The notes: generated by a model from the letters alone, not told the origin. 64,000 nt of DNA from Saprospiraceae bacterium (GCA_020631105.1 JAHDHW010000003.1:1-64000), one strand, 5' to 3'. Counted from the stretch's first letter, positions 39,969 through 51,393 are shown. Numbers and translations are program-made.

Positions 39969-42266
39969 ATGAAATTGACACTCCTTTGCATTTTAATGCT
40001 AACATCCTTTGGTAGTTTGCATTCGCAGATTGTAACTACTTATGCTGGTATCCCTGATTCTGTTGGATACACAGATGGCCCTATTGAATCTTCTACTTTT
40101 AATAATCCGCACGGTATAGCTGTTGGGACAGATGGTACCATTTATATTGCTGATCGGTTTAATCATACCATTCGAAAAATAGGTACAGATGGAATAGTCT
40201 CAACGATAGCGGGACAAGCCGGGCTTAGCGGAGACCTTGATGGATCAGGGGCAGAAGCGCTATTTTATGAACCATGGGGGATTACTGTTGATAACTCAGA
40301 TAATATATTTGTTGCGGATACCCGAAATAATAAAATTAGAAAAATAAGTCCTGAGGGGAATGTCACAACCTATGCTGGCACAGGTTCATATGGTATTTCT
40401 AGTGGACCGGGGAATGTATCTACCTTTGGTTTTCCTACAGGAATTGATGTTGATAGTGATGGCAATGTTTACGTCGCAGACCATAATACCCATATCATCC
40501 GCCGAATTAGTATTTCTGGATTCGTTACGACGATTGCCGGAACACCGTATATACTAGGAGATGTAGATGGAGCAGCTAATGCTGCATCCTTTAATCGCCC
40601 TTACGGATTAACGGTTGATCAGGAAGGTAATATTTATGTAGCAGATGAATGGAATCATAAAATCCGGAAAATTTCAACAGATGGTATAGTCAGTACGGTT
40701 GCAGGGGAAGGATCAGAGGGGGATTCTGATGGAATAGGTGAGGATGCTGAATTCAGATTTCCCTGGGATATTACGATTGATGATGACGGAGATTTATATG
40801 TTGCAGATGGCTTTAATTATGCGATTAGAAAAATCGTTCTTGGAAATGAAAATGTCGTTACTACCTATGCAGGAACTTTAGGGACTGCGGGAGCCTTTGA
40901 TGGATATGGAAATGGTGCAAGGTTCGTAAGCACTACGGGGATTGCTTATTCTGCTTATCAGGATGAAATATTTGTAGCAGATGCCTATAATGATATTATC
41001 CGTAGGGTAACAGACATCAACCACGAGTTGGAGGTGCAATTAGTAGAAGGAGCTGTACTGGACTGCCCTGAGAATAATATCCGGATTGAAGTATCACCTA
41101 AAGTCTTTGAAGCTTATGAATATTACATAAACGGCGACTTAGTTGAGCTCTCTCAGGAACCTTTTTTCGAAACCACTCATCCTGACGGAGGTACCCATCA
41201 AATACGGATAATTCCATACTATGATTTAATACCTGGAAATAAAGCAGAATTTGAATTTGAAAGATATGAAGTAGAACAAGCGACAATACAAGCCGCTTCG
41301 GAATTAATATTCTTTGAAGGAGATTCTGTTGAACTTCAGGCTAATGAAGGAGTAGAATACTTTTGGTCTACCGGCGAGACTACACGAGATATTATGGTCA
41401 ACACGTCGCAGGAAGTTACAGTTGAAGTCATTGATGATAATGGTTGCGCTTCACAATCAGCAGTAACAGAAGTAGAGGTTACACCTATCCCCCCTGTGAT
41501 CAATGCGGTACTTAATGGTCCAGTATCCTTTTGTCTCAGCCAAAATATTTCCCTTAGCACTAATTACTCAAGTGAGCTACAATGGTATTTGGATGGAGAG
41601 GCTATACAGGATGCTACAGAAGTAAACTATTTCCCTCTCCAAAGCGGACTCTATCAAGTCGAACATACCTTAGAAAATGGCTTAACGATTATTTCGGAAC
41701 CTGTGGAAGTAGAAGTTATTTCTAGTCCTATTCTTGATTTCTCGGCAAATAATATTGTTAGACCACTGGACCGGATAGAAATAGCGAACACAAGTGAGAA
41801 TGTAACAGATGTTTCCTGGATACTCACCAATGGTACAGAGCAGTTTACTTCTTCTGAATTTAATCCAATTTTTGAATTAGAGACCTCTGGAGAATATGAT
41901 TTAACGCTGATTGGTGAAAACGGGAATACGGGGTGCTTAGATACGCTAAATAAAGAAGAGTATATAAAAGTACTAAGTGAATCAGATTTACCGGATGACG
42001 TTTTCGTCGCTAATATCTTTACCCCCAATAATGATGGAAATAATGACATCCTTTTTGCAAGAGGAAAGGATTTGGTTAGCCTTGACTTCATGGTTTATGA
42101 CCAGCAAGGACAGTTAGTTTTTAGGTCAACGGACAAGCAAATTGGATGGGATGGAAGGATAAAGGGCAGTGACCCAATAAGTGCAAACTATCATTTTGTG
42201 CTTAAATATATCAATCGATTTGGTACTTCAAAAGCATTGAAAGGAAAGGTTGTTTTACTACGATAA
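39969..42266 (+). CDS. NHL-repeat beta-propeller protein with T9SS type-B C-terminal domain
   Basis: Repeated GI.VD..GN.YVAD..NH.IRKI..G.VST.AG; C-terminus FTPNNDGNNDILF...GWDGRIKGSDPISANYHFVLKY. Confidence 0.9.
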   Translation: MKLTLLCILMLTSFGSLHSQIVTTYAGIPDSVGYTDGPIESSTFNNPHGIAVGTDGTIYIADRFNHTIRKIGTDGIVSTIAGQAGLSGDLDGSGAEALFYEPWGITVDNSDNIFVADTRNNKIRKISPEGNVTTYAGTGSYGISSGPGNVSTFGFPTGIDVDSDGNVYVADHNTHIIRRISISGFVTTIAGTPYILGDVDGAANAASFNRPYGLTVDQEGNIYVADEWNHKIRKISTDGIVSTVAGEGSEGDSDGIGEDAEFRFPWDITIDDDGDLYVADGFNYAIRKIVLGNENVVTTYAGTLGTAGAFDGYGNGARFVSTTGIAYSAYQDEIFVADAYNDIIRRVTDINHELEVQLVEGAVLDCPENNIRIEVSPKVFEAYEYYINGDLVELSQEPFFETTHPDGGTHQIRIIPYYDLIPGNKAEFEFERYEVEQATIQAASELIFFEGDSVELQANEGVEYFWSTGETTRDIMVNTSQEVTVEVIDDNGCASQSAVTEVEVTPIPPVINAVLNGPVSFCLSQNISLSTNYSSELQWYLDGEAIQDATEVNYFPLQSGLYQVEHTLENGLTIISEPVEVEVISSPILDFSANNIVRPLDRIEIANTSENVTDVSWILTNGTEQFTSSEFNPIFELETSGEYDLTLIGENGNTGCLDTLNKEEYIKVLSESDLPDDVFVANIFTPNNDGNNDILFARGKDLVSLDFMVYDQQGQLVFRSTDKQIGWDGRIKGSDPISANYHFVLKYINRFGTSKALKGKVVLLR

Positions 42267-42305
42267 CAACCATTTAATTCACCACGGCTAATTTTACCCG
42301 AAGTT

Positions 42306-43250
42306 ATGAGAACACTAATTACAAGAACAATATTTTTACTATTATTTTTGGTTGTCCTTCATGAGAAAAGTAATGCTCAAGAAAACCGCTTCGCACAAGA
42401 AGAAATAATTTTACGTGCTTTGGCACCATCCTCTCTTGGGGCGATAGAAGAAAATAATGGGCAACTACAAGCAAGTTATCGTTCGCGTTGGGACCAGGAT
42501 ACGCCATATCGGGATATGTTTTTAGCATATCAATACCGATTAAAAGAGTTTACACTGGGTGGTAAGCTGATGCAGAATGATGCAGGAGTTGCTTCCCTGG
42601 CGGTTGCAAAGTTAACGCTTGACTTAGCCTATCAAAAAATATTGAACCGCTCCGGAGATCGATTTAGCTTTGGGGCCAGTGCCGGAGTAGTACAAAATCG
42701 TATGCTTAGCGGTCAATTGAAATTTGATTCACAATACAATGAAAATACTGGATTTCAAGAAGAGTATAACAGTGGGGAGACCCTTATGCTCGACAATCAA
42801 ATCAATCCAATTTTTGACGCCGGATTTTCTTTTCAGAAATTTTTCTTTGCATCGGACTTAACGCTCGGGCTGTCAGCCCAAAACCTGACGCGATACAGAC
42901 AACAATTCTTAAGCGAAGCGGTCAATACTCCTCGGACCTATAATGCTTATGCTAGATATAATATCGAACTAGCGGATGAAATAGGAGCGGGAGTATTTAT
43001 ACATTACCAGTATTATGCGGGGATTCATGTGCCTTTGGTACTTGTTCAGGGCCGCTATTTGATTGACGATGAAATCGAAATTAGTGCAGGTCTTGGTAAG
43101 CGATTATATAACACGGCTTTAGTGACAGCAGGTATGAAATGGAAAGGACTGGGCGTAAACTTGAGTTATGAGATGGGAGCAGAAAAAAACTTATTAGCGA
43201 ATCAGATTTTTGAAGTGGGTGTATCCTACCAATTGAAGATTGAGTATTAG
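42306..43250 (+). CDS. PorP/SprF family type IX secretion membrane protein
   Basis: Secreted barrel-like protein with PorP-type sequence (AYQYRLKEFTLGGKLMQNDAG...), directly downstream of a type-B CTD protein. Confidence 0.85.
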   Translation: MRTLITRTIFLLLFLVVLHEKSNAQENRFAQEEIILRALAPSSLGAIEENNGQLQASYRSRWDQDTPYRDMFLAYQYRLKEFTLGGKLMQNDAGVASLAVAKLTLDLAYQKILNRSGDRFSFGASAGVVQNRMLSGQLKFDSQYNENTGFQEEYNSGETLMLDNQINPIFDAGFSFQKFFFASDLTLGLSAQNLTRYRQQFLSEAVNTPRTYNAYARYNIELADEIGAGVFIHYQYYAGIHVPLVLVQGRYLIDDEIEISAGLGKRLYNTALVTAGMKWKGLGVNLSYEMGAEKNLLANQIFEVGVSYQLKIEY

Positions 43251-43445
43251 GACGGTTCAAAAGAATTCTAAACTTTTAGAAAATAGCCAAGATTGAATCT
43301 GGAATTTCCAATTTTGAATAAAAATCACTTATCGATAATTCCGTCTAACTGCTTATGGATCATGTAAACCTAAAAACTAATCTTCATTCAATATTATTTT
43401 ATTCGAGATTCAATATTCTTTCAAACAACCCTGTTCGAGTATTGA

Positions 43446-43883
43446 TTATTTACTGGCTTCAACTACATTTTTTAATCTGCGAAGATCCGCCATTTGTTGT
43501 TTCTTCATCTGACCTTTCATAAAAAAAGAAAAGAGGTTAAAGATTGCGGGCTTTAACCGGACATGGGTATTCGTTACGACTCGGGTACCTCCACCTAAAT
43601 TAAGGAATTTAAACTCAAGATCAGTCTCCATATTTTTATGAGAAAGGTGAGTCTTAAAGGACTTTTCCGGAATGATATCCAAAACCCTTTCTTGTACCTC
43701 TAATTTACCTGCACTGTCTTTGTAGATGTGAGTCGCCGTACTACCCTTTCCACGGTTTCTGCCTTTTTTAGGTTGATAAGTCTCAAAGCCATCTACCCAA
43801 CGATGCAAATGTTTTGAACTTACCGTGAATCGGTATACTTCCTTGATACTTCGATTAATCTCTATACTGGAACTAAACTTCAT
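43446..43883 (-). CDS. SRPBCC / polyketide-cyclase-like protein
   Basis: 145 aa; N-terminal SSSIEINRSIKEVYRFTVSSKHLHRW typical of START/SRPBCC. Confidence 0.75.
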   Translation of the reverse strand: MKFSSSIEINRSIKEVYRFTVSSKHLHRWVDGFETYQPKKGRNRGKGSTATHIYKDSAGKLEVQERVLDIIPEKSFKTHLSHKNMETDLEFKFLNLGGGTRVVTNTHVRLKPAIFNLFSFFMKGQMKKQQMADLRRLKNVVEASK

Positions 43884-44100
43884 GTTGACAATAAATTAGA
43901 CTACAAGTTAAAAGGACTTATTTTAATACAAAAGTAAATCGCAAAAGTTGATCTAAGGTTTTCTGCTTTGCCTGGAATTTTCTTTTTATTCACCGATAAT
44001 ACCTGATAAGCCTTCGTAGGGAAAACGAGCAAGATAGATTCCAAAGTAAGGATACATCGCGCGCGAACCACCGTTGGATCCAGGATGTAACTCCGTGAAT

Positions 44101-44137
44101 AAAAAAAGCGAAGACCTCTGTGTAAAGATCCTCGCTT
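44101..44137 (-). terminator. infB terminator (minus strand)
   Basis: Minus strand AAGCGAGGATC-TTTACACAG-AGG..CTTCGCTT stem with G-U pairs followed by TTTTTTTATT. Confidence 0.75.
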
Positions 44138-44171
44138 ATAAAAGTTTCTAGTTTATATCCTTGAAGATGGA

Positions 44172-47114
44172 TCAACCATCGTAAGTTTGTTTTACTTCAA
44201 CAATCTCATAACCTTCGATTACATCATCCGGTTTGATATCGTTGAAATTCTTGATACTAATACCACACTCCATTCCATTTCTAACTTCTTTAACATCATC
44301 CTTGAAGCGCTTAAGCGAAGAAATTTCACCAACAGCACCTTCCTTCGTAGGGAAAATAACGATTCCATTACGGATAAGGCGAACTTTAGTATTACGAGTG
44401 ATCTTGCCTTCTTCTACAAGACAACCGGCAATGGTACCAACCTTACTGATTTTGTAAGTTTCTTGTACACGTACTTGCGCGATAATCTTCTCTTCTTTAG
44501 TTGGCTCCAACATTCCTTCGATCGCCATCTTAATCTCTTCGATTGCTTCGTAGATAATAGAATATCCTTTGATTTGTACACCTTCACGCTCTGCTAATTT
44601 ACGAGCTCCGAGTGATGGACGAACCTGGAAACCAATGATGATCGCATCAGAAGCCGATGCAAGCAATACGTCAGACTCAATGATTTGTCCAACCGCTTTA
44701 TGAATAACATTAACCTGTACAGTCTCGATTGATAATTTGATCAAGGAATCTGAAAGTGCCTCAATAGAACCATCCACATCACCTTTAACGATAAGATTAA
44801 GTTCTTTAAAGGTACCTAATGCAAGACGACGACCAATCTCATCTAAGCTAATACGTTTGTTTGCTCGGTTGGCTTGCTCACGAGAAATTTGAGCTCGTTT
44901 CGATGCAATTCTTCTTGCTTCCGGTTCATTCTCTGTTTCTTTAAATTTCTCACCTGCTTGTGGTGCACCACTAAGCCCAAGTACAAGGACAGGAGTTGAA
45001 GGCCCTGCATCTTTTACTTTTTTACCTCGCTCATTAAACATAGCTTTTACCTTTCCGGAATATTCACCAGCTACTAAAGGATCTCCAACGTGGAGTGTAC
45101 CTGTTTGTACTAACATCTTCGTTACATATCCCCGACCTTTATCGAGAGATGCCTCCAGGATAGTACCTGTTGACATACGATCAGGATTAGCTTTCAGCTC
45201 AAGCATTTCTGCCTGAAGTAAAACCTTCTCCAGAAGTTCATCAATATTTTGTCCGGTCTTTGCCGAGATATCTTGAGATTGATATTCTCCACCCCACTCT
45301 TCAACTAACAAGTTCATGTTAGCAAGTTCTTGCTTAATCCGCTCAGGTTGAGCTCCCGCTTTATCAATCTTATTGATTGCAAAAACGATTGGAACACCTG
45401 CTGCTTGTGCGTGGCTAATGGCTTCTTTCGTTTGAGGCATTATATTATCGTCAGCAGAGATAATAACGATTGCAACGTCAGTTACTTTCGCACCACGTGC
45501 CCGCATCGCAGTAAAGGCCTCGTGACCAGGAGTATCCAGGAAGGTAATACGTTTGTTGTCTTCACCTACATTTACTTCGTAGGCTCCGATGTGCTGTGTA
45601 ATACCACCGGCTTCTCCTTCAGCTACTTTTGCATTTCGAATATAATCCAGCAAAGATGTTTTACCATGATCAACGTGACCCATAACAGTTACGATAGGTG
45701 CACGAGGTACTAAATCTTCCGGATCATCGATAATCTCTTCTTCCTCCTCGACTTGTTCTTCTGCGCTGATAAACTCTACCTCATGTCCAAACTCTTCCGC
45801 AACAAGCTCAATAATCTCTGCATCAAGTCGCTGATTAATCGAAACGATTACACCAAGATTCATACAAGTGGTGATTACATCCGTAACGGAGACATCCATA
45901 AGACTTGCAAGTTCAGAAACAGATACAAACTCTGTCACCTGTAATTTGCCAGTCTCCTTTTCTGCTTCGATCAATTCTTGTTTCTCCCTTAATCGATCTC
46001 TGTTATCTCTACGAAGTTTTTGACGCTTACGTTTATTCCCTCCGGAGAGTCGCGCCATTGTCTGTTTGATCTTTTCCTCAATCTCTTTCTGGCTGACCTC
46101 TTTAACATCGTCTCTGGTTGGTTTTCTTCCGCCGCCGCTTCTATTATTGTTGCCGCCTCTGTTGTTGTTACCACCGCCGCCGCTTCCGCTGCCGCCACTG
46201 CCAATGGATACTTTTTTACGTCTTCTTTTTCTACGACGTGGAGCATCGTCACTTCCAGAATTCCCTGTGGATTGAGTATCTGATTTTCCTTGAGCAGCTG
46301 GTTTTTTCTCTGGCTCAACTTTTTTCTTCTTTTTAGCCGGCTTTTTAAGCTTATCCGTGTCAATTTTTCCAAGAATCTTAAGTCCTTTCAACTGCGGTGC
46401 TTCAGCACGAACTGTTTTCGGAGCATTTGGATTCTCTTTGGTATAATCGACAGGAGCCGGTGCTTCTTTTATAGGTTCCTCTGCCGGGGTTTCCTTTTTA
46501 GGGGCAGCTTTTGGTGCTTCACTTACTGGAGCGACTTTTTCTTCTGCCTTAGGTTTGGGTTCTGGCTTAGGAGTAGGAGCCGGTGCTTCTTTTTTCTTTG
46601 GTTTCTTTTTTAAGTCTTCTAAGTCGATTTTACCTTTGATAGTAAGGCCAACCTTTGGAGATTCCTCGATGTTTTCCTCTTCTGCTTTTACTTCGGGTTC
46701 TGCTTTTACTTCAGGCTCTACAACCTCTTCTTCGACAGCTTGAGGTTCTGGCTCAGGAGCAACAACCTCCTCGGGTTCAGGTATAGGCTCAGGTTCCTGC
46801 ACAACCACTTCAGGTTCTGGCTCAGGTTCTGGCGTTTCTGTTACGGGTGGAGTAGCTGGGCTAGGAGGAGTAAAAGGCGGTGGAGTTTGTTCAGCCTGTT
46901 TGTTAGCCGGACGTGTACCAATGATGATTTGGTCCGCTTGCTCTTTGATGTCCATTGAACCACGGAATTCTTTCGTGAGCTCATTGATCATCTCATCGGA
47001 GACCTTTGCTGTAGGCTTGTTTTCGATGTCAAAGCCGTTATCGACTAAGAAATCTACTATTGTAGATGTACCTACGTTTAACTCTTTTGCTATCTTAATA
47101 AGACGTTTGGCCAT
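44172..47114 (-). CDS. infB: translation initiation factor IF-2
   Basis: [40 protein letters not shown]; Pro/Glu- and Gly/Asn-rich N-terminal region. Confidence 0.98.
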   Translation of the reverse strand: MAKRLIKIAKELNVGTSTIVDFLVDNGFDIENKPTAKVSDEMINELTKEFRGSMDIKEQADQIIIGTRPANKQAEQTPPPFTPPSPATPPVTETPEPEPEPEVVVQEPEPIPEPEEVVAPEPEPQAVEEEVVEPEVKAEPEVKAEEENIEESPKVGLTIKGKIDLEDLKKKPKKKEAPAPTPKPEPKPKAEEKVAPVSEAPKAAPKKETPAEEPIKEAPAPVDYTKENPNAPKTVRAEAPQLKGLKILGKIDTDKLKKPAKKKKKVEPEKKPAAQGKSDTQSTGNSGSDDAPRRRKRRRKKVSIGSGGSGSGGGGNNNRGGNNNRSGGGRKPTRDDVKEVSQKEIEEKIKQTMARLSGGNKRKRQKLRRDNRDRLREKQELIEAEKETGKLQVTEFVSVSELASLMDVSVTDVITTCMNLGVIVSINQRLDAEIIELVAEEFGHEVEFISAEEQVEEEEEIIDDPEDLVPRAPIVTVMGHVDHGKTSLLDYIRNAKVAEGEAGGITQHIGAYEVNVGEDNKRITFLDTPGHEAFTAMRARGAKVTDVAIVIISADDNIMPQTKEAISHAQAAGVPIVFAINKIDKAGAQPERIKQELANMNLLVEEWGGEYQSQDISAKTGQNIDELLEKVLLQAEMLELKANPDRMSTGTILEASLDKGRGYVTKMLVQTGTLHVGDPLVAGEYSGKVKAMFNERGKKVKDAGPSTPVLVLGLSGAPQAGEKFKETENEPEARRIASKRAQISREQANRANKRISLDEIGRRLALGTFKELNLIVKGDVDGSIEALSDSLIKLSIETVQVNVIHKAVGQIIESDVLLASASDAIIIGFQVRPSLGARKLAEREGVQIKGYSIIYEAIEEIKMAIEGMLEPTKEEKIIAQVRVQETYKISKVGTIAGCLVEEGKITRNTKVRLIRNGIVIFPTKEGAVGEISSLKRFKDDVKEVRNGMECGISIKNFNDIKPDDVIEGYEIVEVKQTYDG

Positions 47115-47378
47115 TAATTACTTTTTGGACTTCTGTTTGAATCTTAGATAGACAAAAGCTTTTCCGATAAGAGAAATCAATTCTATTGGTTACATAACTT
47201 AGTTAACAGTTTTGTGAACAAATTAAACTCATCTAAAAAAAGCTTTGTCAAGAGAAGATATACCTTCTCCTAAATTTGGCGCAAAGTTAAGGGAAAACTA
47301 ACTCATTCGCACCATAAACATTTCATTTAATGCGTAAAAACGGAGCTTTAGTTCCGTTTATATCTTTTTTATTGGGCA

Positions 47379-47413
47379 AAAACAGCATATCTAACTTATT
47401 AGTATGCTGTTTT
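47379..47413 (-). terminator. terminator downstream of nusA (minus strand)
   Basis: AAAACAGCATA...TATGCTGTTTT, 11-bp stem, T-rich on the minus strand. Confidence 0.7.
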
Positions 47414-47423
47414 GCCTTAATTT

Positions 47424-48668
47424 TTACTGTTGATCTTCAAACTCTGAACGAAGAATATTCAATACGTCATCGACTGTTTCTTCCTCAAGATCTGTTCGAC
47501 GAATAAGCTCATCACGGCTTAATTCTAAAACACTACGAGCAGAATCACATCCGATATTCTTTAAAGAATCGATGATCCAGCTTTCGATCTCATCTGCAAA
47601 TTCTTCTAAATCGACATCATCAATTTCCATTTCATCATTATTTCTAAAGACGTCGATTTCAAAACCAGTTAACTTTGACGCTAACTTAATATTCGTACCT
47701 CCTTTACCAATAGCCAAGGATACTTGATCAGGTTCTAAGTAAACCGCTGCACGCATATCGTCTAAGTCAAGATCTATTGAACTAACCTTAGCTGGCGTAA
47801 GCGAACGTTGAATAAAAAGTTGATGGTTATTCGTAAAGTTGACAATGTCAATGTTTTCATTTTTTAACTCCCGAACAATACCATGAATCCGCGAACCCTT
47901 CATACCTACACAGGCACCTACAGGATCAATACGATCATCATAGGACTCAACCGCAACTTTCGCACGTTCACCAGGCATTCGGACAATTTTCTTAACGGTA
48001 ATCAAACCATCCTCAATCTCCGGTACTTCTTGTTCAAGCAATTTCTCTAAGAATGTATTGTCTGTACGAGATACGATAACCACTGGAGTATTGTTTTTCA
48101 TTTCAACCTTACGGATGATACCTCGTACCATGTCTCCTTTACGGAAAAAATCACCTCGGATCATTTCATTACGAGGCATGATTAATTCATTACCAGTTGC
48201 ATCGTCAATTACAAGAATTTCTCGCTTTAAAATCTGATGAACTTCTCCAACTACAATCTCTCCTACTCGATCAACGTAGCTCTTGTAAACATCATCTTTT
48301 TCGAGCTCCATAATTCTGGAGATCAAAGTTTGTCGAGCGGCCATAATAGCACGACGGCCAAAATCTTCAAGATGTAACTGCTCGTAACATTCTTCTCCGA
48401 TTTCATAATCCTCATCGATGCTCAATGCTTCTGAAATGGAGATTTGGCTACGGTCATCTAGTACTTCACCATCTGGGACAATCTCCCGAACACGCCACAA
48501 CTCAAGGTCACCTTTTGTAGTGTTGACGATCACATCAAAATTTTCGTCAGATCCGAATTTTTTACGAATCAAAGTTCGGAATACATCTTCCAAAACGCGA
48601 ACCATCGTCGGACGGTCAATATTCTTTCCGGATTTAAAATCCGAGAAAGTTTCAACTAAGTTCATCAT
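47424..48668 (-). CDS. nusA: transcription termination/antitermination factor NusA
   Basis: S1/KH organisation (DPVGACVGMKGSRIHGIVRELKNENIDIV; AIGKGGTNIKLASKLTG). Confidence 0.97.
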   Translation of the reverse strand: MMNLVETFSDFKSGKNIDRPTMVRVLEDVFRTLIRKKFGSDENFDVIVNTTKGDLELWRVREIVPDGEVLDDRSQISISEALSIDEDYEIGEECYEQLHLEDFGRRAIMAARQTLISRIMELEKDDVYKSYVDRVGEIVVGEVHQILKREILVIDDATGNELIMPRNEMIRGDFFRKGDMVRGIIRKVEMKNNTPVVIVSRTDNTFLEKLLEQEVPEIEDGLITVKKIVRMPGERAKVAVESYDDRIDPVGACVGMKGSRIHGIVRELKNENIDIVNFTNNHQLFIQRSLTPAKVSSIDLDLDDMRAAVYLEPDQVSLAIGKGGTNIKLASKLTGFEIDVFRNNDEMEIDDVDLEEFADEIESWIIDSLKNIGCDSARSVLELSRDELIRRTDLEEETVDDVLNILRSEFEDQQ

Positions 48669-48721
48669 GACTTAAAAGAGTTTAGATTTTATTTAGGGCG
48701 CAACACTTTTGTTGCGATAGT

Positions 48722-49201
48722 TTATTTGTTAAATGAAATTTTGACAACTGCTTTTTCAATATTGTCAAAATTAATTTCATGCGTAAGGACCTTAGATACT
48801 TTTTTCTTTCCTTCCTTAACTCTTGTTTTTTCTTCTAAAAAGATAGCATCATCATCTAATCGAACTAGCGTACCAGTAAATTTCTGACCTTCGGAAGTTT
48901 TTACTTCCATTTTGCGGCCAATGTTCTTAGGGTATTGCCGCTTAAATTGTAGAGGTCGTCCTATACCTGGCGAAGAAACCTCTAAGGTGTACTTTTCTCC
49001 CATCCACTTATTCTCTTCAATATGGTGCTCAAGGTATCTACTTAGTCTTTGACATTTTTTAAATGTCATACTCGAGTCGCTGTCTACAAATGCTTCCAGC
49101 TTCGAGTTATTATGATTAACCTCCACCACAAAACAATCATCAAAATCTTCTTCTTGGAATTTTTCGTTGAGAAGTTCGATAATTTGTTCTTTTATATCCA
49201 T
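48722..49201 (-). CDS. rimP: ribosome maturation factor RimP
   Basis: YTLEVSSPGIGRPLQFKRQYPKNIGRKMEV; upstream of nusA. Confidence 0.93.
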   Translation of the reverse strand: MDIKEQIIELLNEKFQEEDFDDCFVVEVNHNNSKLEAFVDSDSSMTFKKCQRLSRYLEHHIEENKWMGEKYTLEVSSPGIGRPLQFKRQYPKNIGRKMEVKTSEGQKFTGTLVRLDDDAIFLEEKTRVKEGKKKVSKVLTHEINFDNIEKAVVKISFNK

Positions 49202-49403
49202 TCAAAAAAGGGTCATGTACTAAAAATAAAAAGAGGGAACTGTTGCGTTCCCTCTCCGATTTTACTAGAAAGTTGCACAAATATACGGCTTTTTGTTCGA
49301 CAATGCAATAGGCAAGATTTCCTGCAAAACTCATCGATAAAAAGCCTATTCTCTAAACCCTGCTTATGTATCTTTGTTTCGTATATACACAAACTCATAG
49401 AAG

Positions 49404-50546
49404 ATGAATATTGATAAACTCTTAGATAAGGCATTGAAGCTTGAATGGCTCACGATTGATGAAGGGGTATACCTTTTTGAAAATGCACCAACTACTGAAT
49501 TAATGTATGTTGGAAATCAGATGCGTCAGCATCATGTACCTAATAATACGGTAACCTGGATAATTGACCGCAACTCAAACACCACTAATGTGTGTATTGC
49601 AAATTGTAAGTTTTGCAATTTTTATCGCCGACCAGGCCATGAAGAGTCTTACATCACTTCTATTGAGGAATACAAAAAGAAAATAGAAGAGACTTTCGCT
49701 TACGGAGGAGAACAGCTTTTGCTACAAGGAGGGCATCATCCGGATTTGGGTTTGCAGTATTATGTTGATTTATTCAAAGAGCTCAAATCCTTATACCCTA
49801 ACTTGAAATTACATGCTCTCGGGCCACCGGAGATTGCTCATATAACCAAGTTAGAAGGGACAAATCATACTGATGTTTTAGCTGCTTTACAAGAAGCTGG
49901 CCTGGACTCATTACCCGGAGCAGGCGCAGAAATTTTAAATGATCGTGTACGGCGATTAATTTCTAAAGGAAAGTGTAGCGGTAAAGAATGGCTTGATGTT
50001 ATGCGCGCAGCACATCAGTTAAATATGACCACTTCTGCAACTATGATGTTTGGTCATATCGAAACGAATCGGGAACGAATGGAGCACTTTGCGGATATTC
50101 GACAGGTACAATCAGAGAAACCTGAAGGAGCTAAAGGTTTTATTGCTTTTATTCCCTGGCCATTTCAAGACGAAGATACCATCCTTAAGAAAATCAAACG
50201 CGCAAGAAATAACTGTACAGGGGATGAGTATTTACGGATGATCGCAATGAGTAGAATCATGTTGCCGAATATTACAAATATCCAGGCCTCATGGTTAACC
50301 GTCGGAAAACCTACGGCACAGTTATGTTTACATGCAGGTGCAAATGACTTTGGTAGTATCATGATCGAAGAGAATGTAGTATCTGCAGCAGGTGCAGCTT
50401 TCCGATTCACCGCAAATGGAATCCAGGAAGCAATTAAAGAGGCGGGATACACACCTCAACTGCGCAACCAACAGTACGAATATCGAGAATTGCCAAAGGA
50501 CATTAAACAACAAGAGCTTGATCGTTCAACTATGATTGTCGACTAA
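49404..50546 (+). CDS. mqnC: cyclic dehypoxanthinyl futalosine synthase (radical SAM)
   Basis: NTTNVCIANCKFCNFYRRPGHEESY (CxxxCxxC); GEQLLLQGGHHPDLGLQYY. Confidence 0.93.
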   Translation: MNIDKLLDKALKLEWLTIDEGVYLFENAPTTELMYVGNQMRQHHVPNNTVTWIIDRNSNTTNVCIANCKFCNFYRRPGHEESYITSIEEYKKKIEETFAYGGEQLLLQGGHHPDLGLQYYVDLFKELKSLYPNLKLHALGPPEIAHITKLEGTNHTDVLAALQEAGLDSLPGAGAEILNDRVRRLISKGKCSGKEWLDVMRAAHQLNMTTSATMMFGHIETNRERMEHFADIRQVQSEKPEGAKGFIAFIPWPFQDEDTILKKIKRARNNCTGDEYLRMIAMSRIMLPNITNIQASWLTVGKPTAQLCLHAGANDFGSIMIEENVVSAAGAAFRFTANGIQEAIKEAGYTPQLRNQQYEYRELPKDIKQQELDRSTMIVD

Positions 50547-50571
50547 GTGCTCAAACCTACAAAATCAAACC

Positions 50572-51393
50572 ATGCTATATGACGATATTCAGGAAACGGT
50601 AGCTTTCCTGCAGTCCAAAACAAATACTCAACCAGAATATGGAATTGTCCTTGGAACGGGGCTCGGTAACTTAACGGATGATATAGAAGTGGATGCTGTG
50701 ATTGATTATAAGTCAATTCCTCACTTCCCTGTGTCTACGGTACAGAGTCATAAAGGCCAACTTATATTTGGGAAATTAGCGGGAAAAAATATCGTTGCTT
50801 TAGCCGGGCGCTTTCATTATTATGAAGGATACAGCATGAAAGAGGTGACCTTTCCAATCCGTGTACTAAAGTTTTTAGGGATTAAGCGAATTATAATTTC
50901 TAATGTCTCTGGTAGTACGAATGCTGCTTACGAAGCGGGGGATATTGTTTTTATTAAAGATCATATCAATCTACAACCAGAAAATCCTTTGCGAGGGATT
51001 AATGATGAGCGCCTGGGGCCAAGGTTTCCGGATATGTTGGATACCTATGACAGGGCACTCAATAAAGAAGCCTTACAGATTGCTGAGACACACGACATCC
51101 GGGCTCATGAGGGTGTTTATGTAGGCTTGCAAGGGCCAAACCTGGAGACTCCTGCTGAGTATAATTTCTTAAACCGTATTGGTGGCGATGTAGTTGGGAT
51201 GTCAACGGTACCAGAGGTTATTGTAGCAAAGCATATGAGTTTGCCAGTATTTGTAGTATCAGTAGTGTCCAATAAGTGTTTTCCTATTGATGCAATTACA
51301 AAAACAACCTTAGAATCCGTTGTCCAACTCGCCAATGAAGTTGAACCTAAGATGCGACTGATTGTTAAAAAGATTCTGGAACGCTTACCTTAA
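50572..51393 (+). CDS. purine-nucleoside phosphorylase
   Basis: GIVLGTGLGNL, GRFHYYEGYSMKEVTFPIRV, SNVSGSTN; ATG 50572 preferred over the TTG at 50536. Confidence 0.92.
   Translation: MLYDDIQETVAFLQSKTNTQPEYGIVLGTGLGNLTDDIEVDAVIDYKSIPHFPVSTVQSHKGQLIFGKLAGKNIVALAGRFHYYEGYSMKEVTFPIRVLKFLGIKRIIISNVSGSTNAAYEAGDIVFIKDHINLQPENPLRGINDERLGPRFPDMLDTYDRALNKEALQIAETHDIRAHEGVYVGLQGPNLETPAEYNFLNRIGGDVVGMSTVPEVIVAKHMSLPVFVVSVVSNKCFPIDAITKTTLESVVQLANEVEPKMRLIVKKILERLP

Noticed and set aside
40060-40990. Semi-regular repeats suggestive of a CRISPR or DNA repeat array
   Set aside because: They are degenerate, about 165-170 bp, in frame, and correspond to NHL propeller blades.
41654-42091. 145-aa minus ORF inside the NHL/T9SS gene
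   Set aside because: Ser-rich antisense frame; the sense strand has clear type-B CTD motifs.
43990-44175. Possible tRNA-like or small ORF region (GCGCGCGAACCACCG)
   Set aside because: No cloverleaf could be folded by eye; the adjacent stem is the infB terminator.
46060-46240. Repeated GGN/GGC triplets that look like a tandem repeat array
   Set aside because: They encode the Gly/Asn-rich low-complexity linker of IF-2, common in this protein.
44187-46958. Multiple plus-strand ORFs antisense to infB
   Set aside because: Phe/Leu/Arg-rich antisense frames produced by the Lys/Glu/Gly-rich IF-2 sequence.
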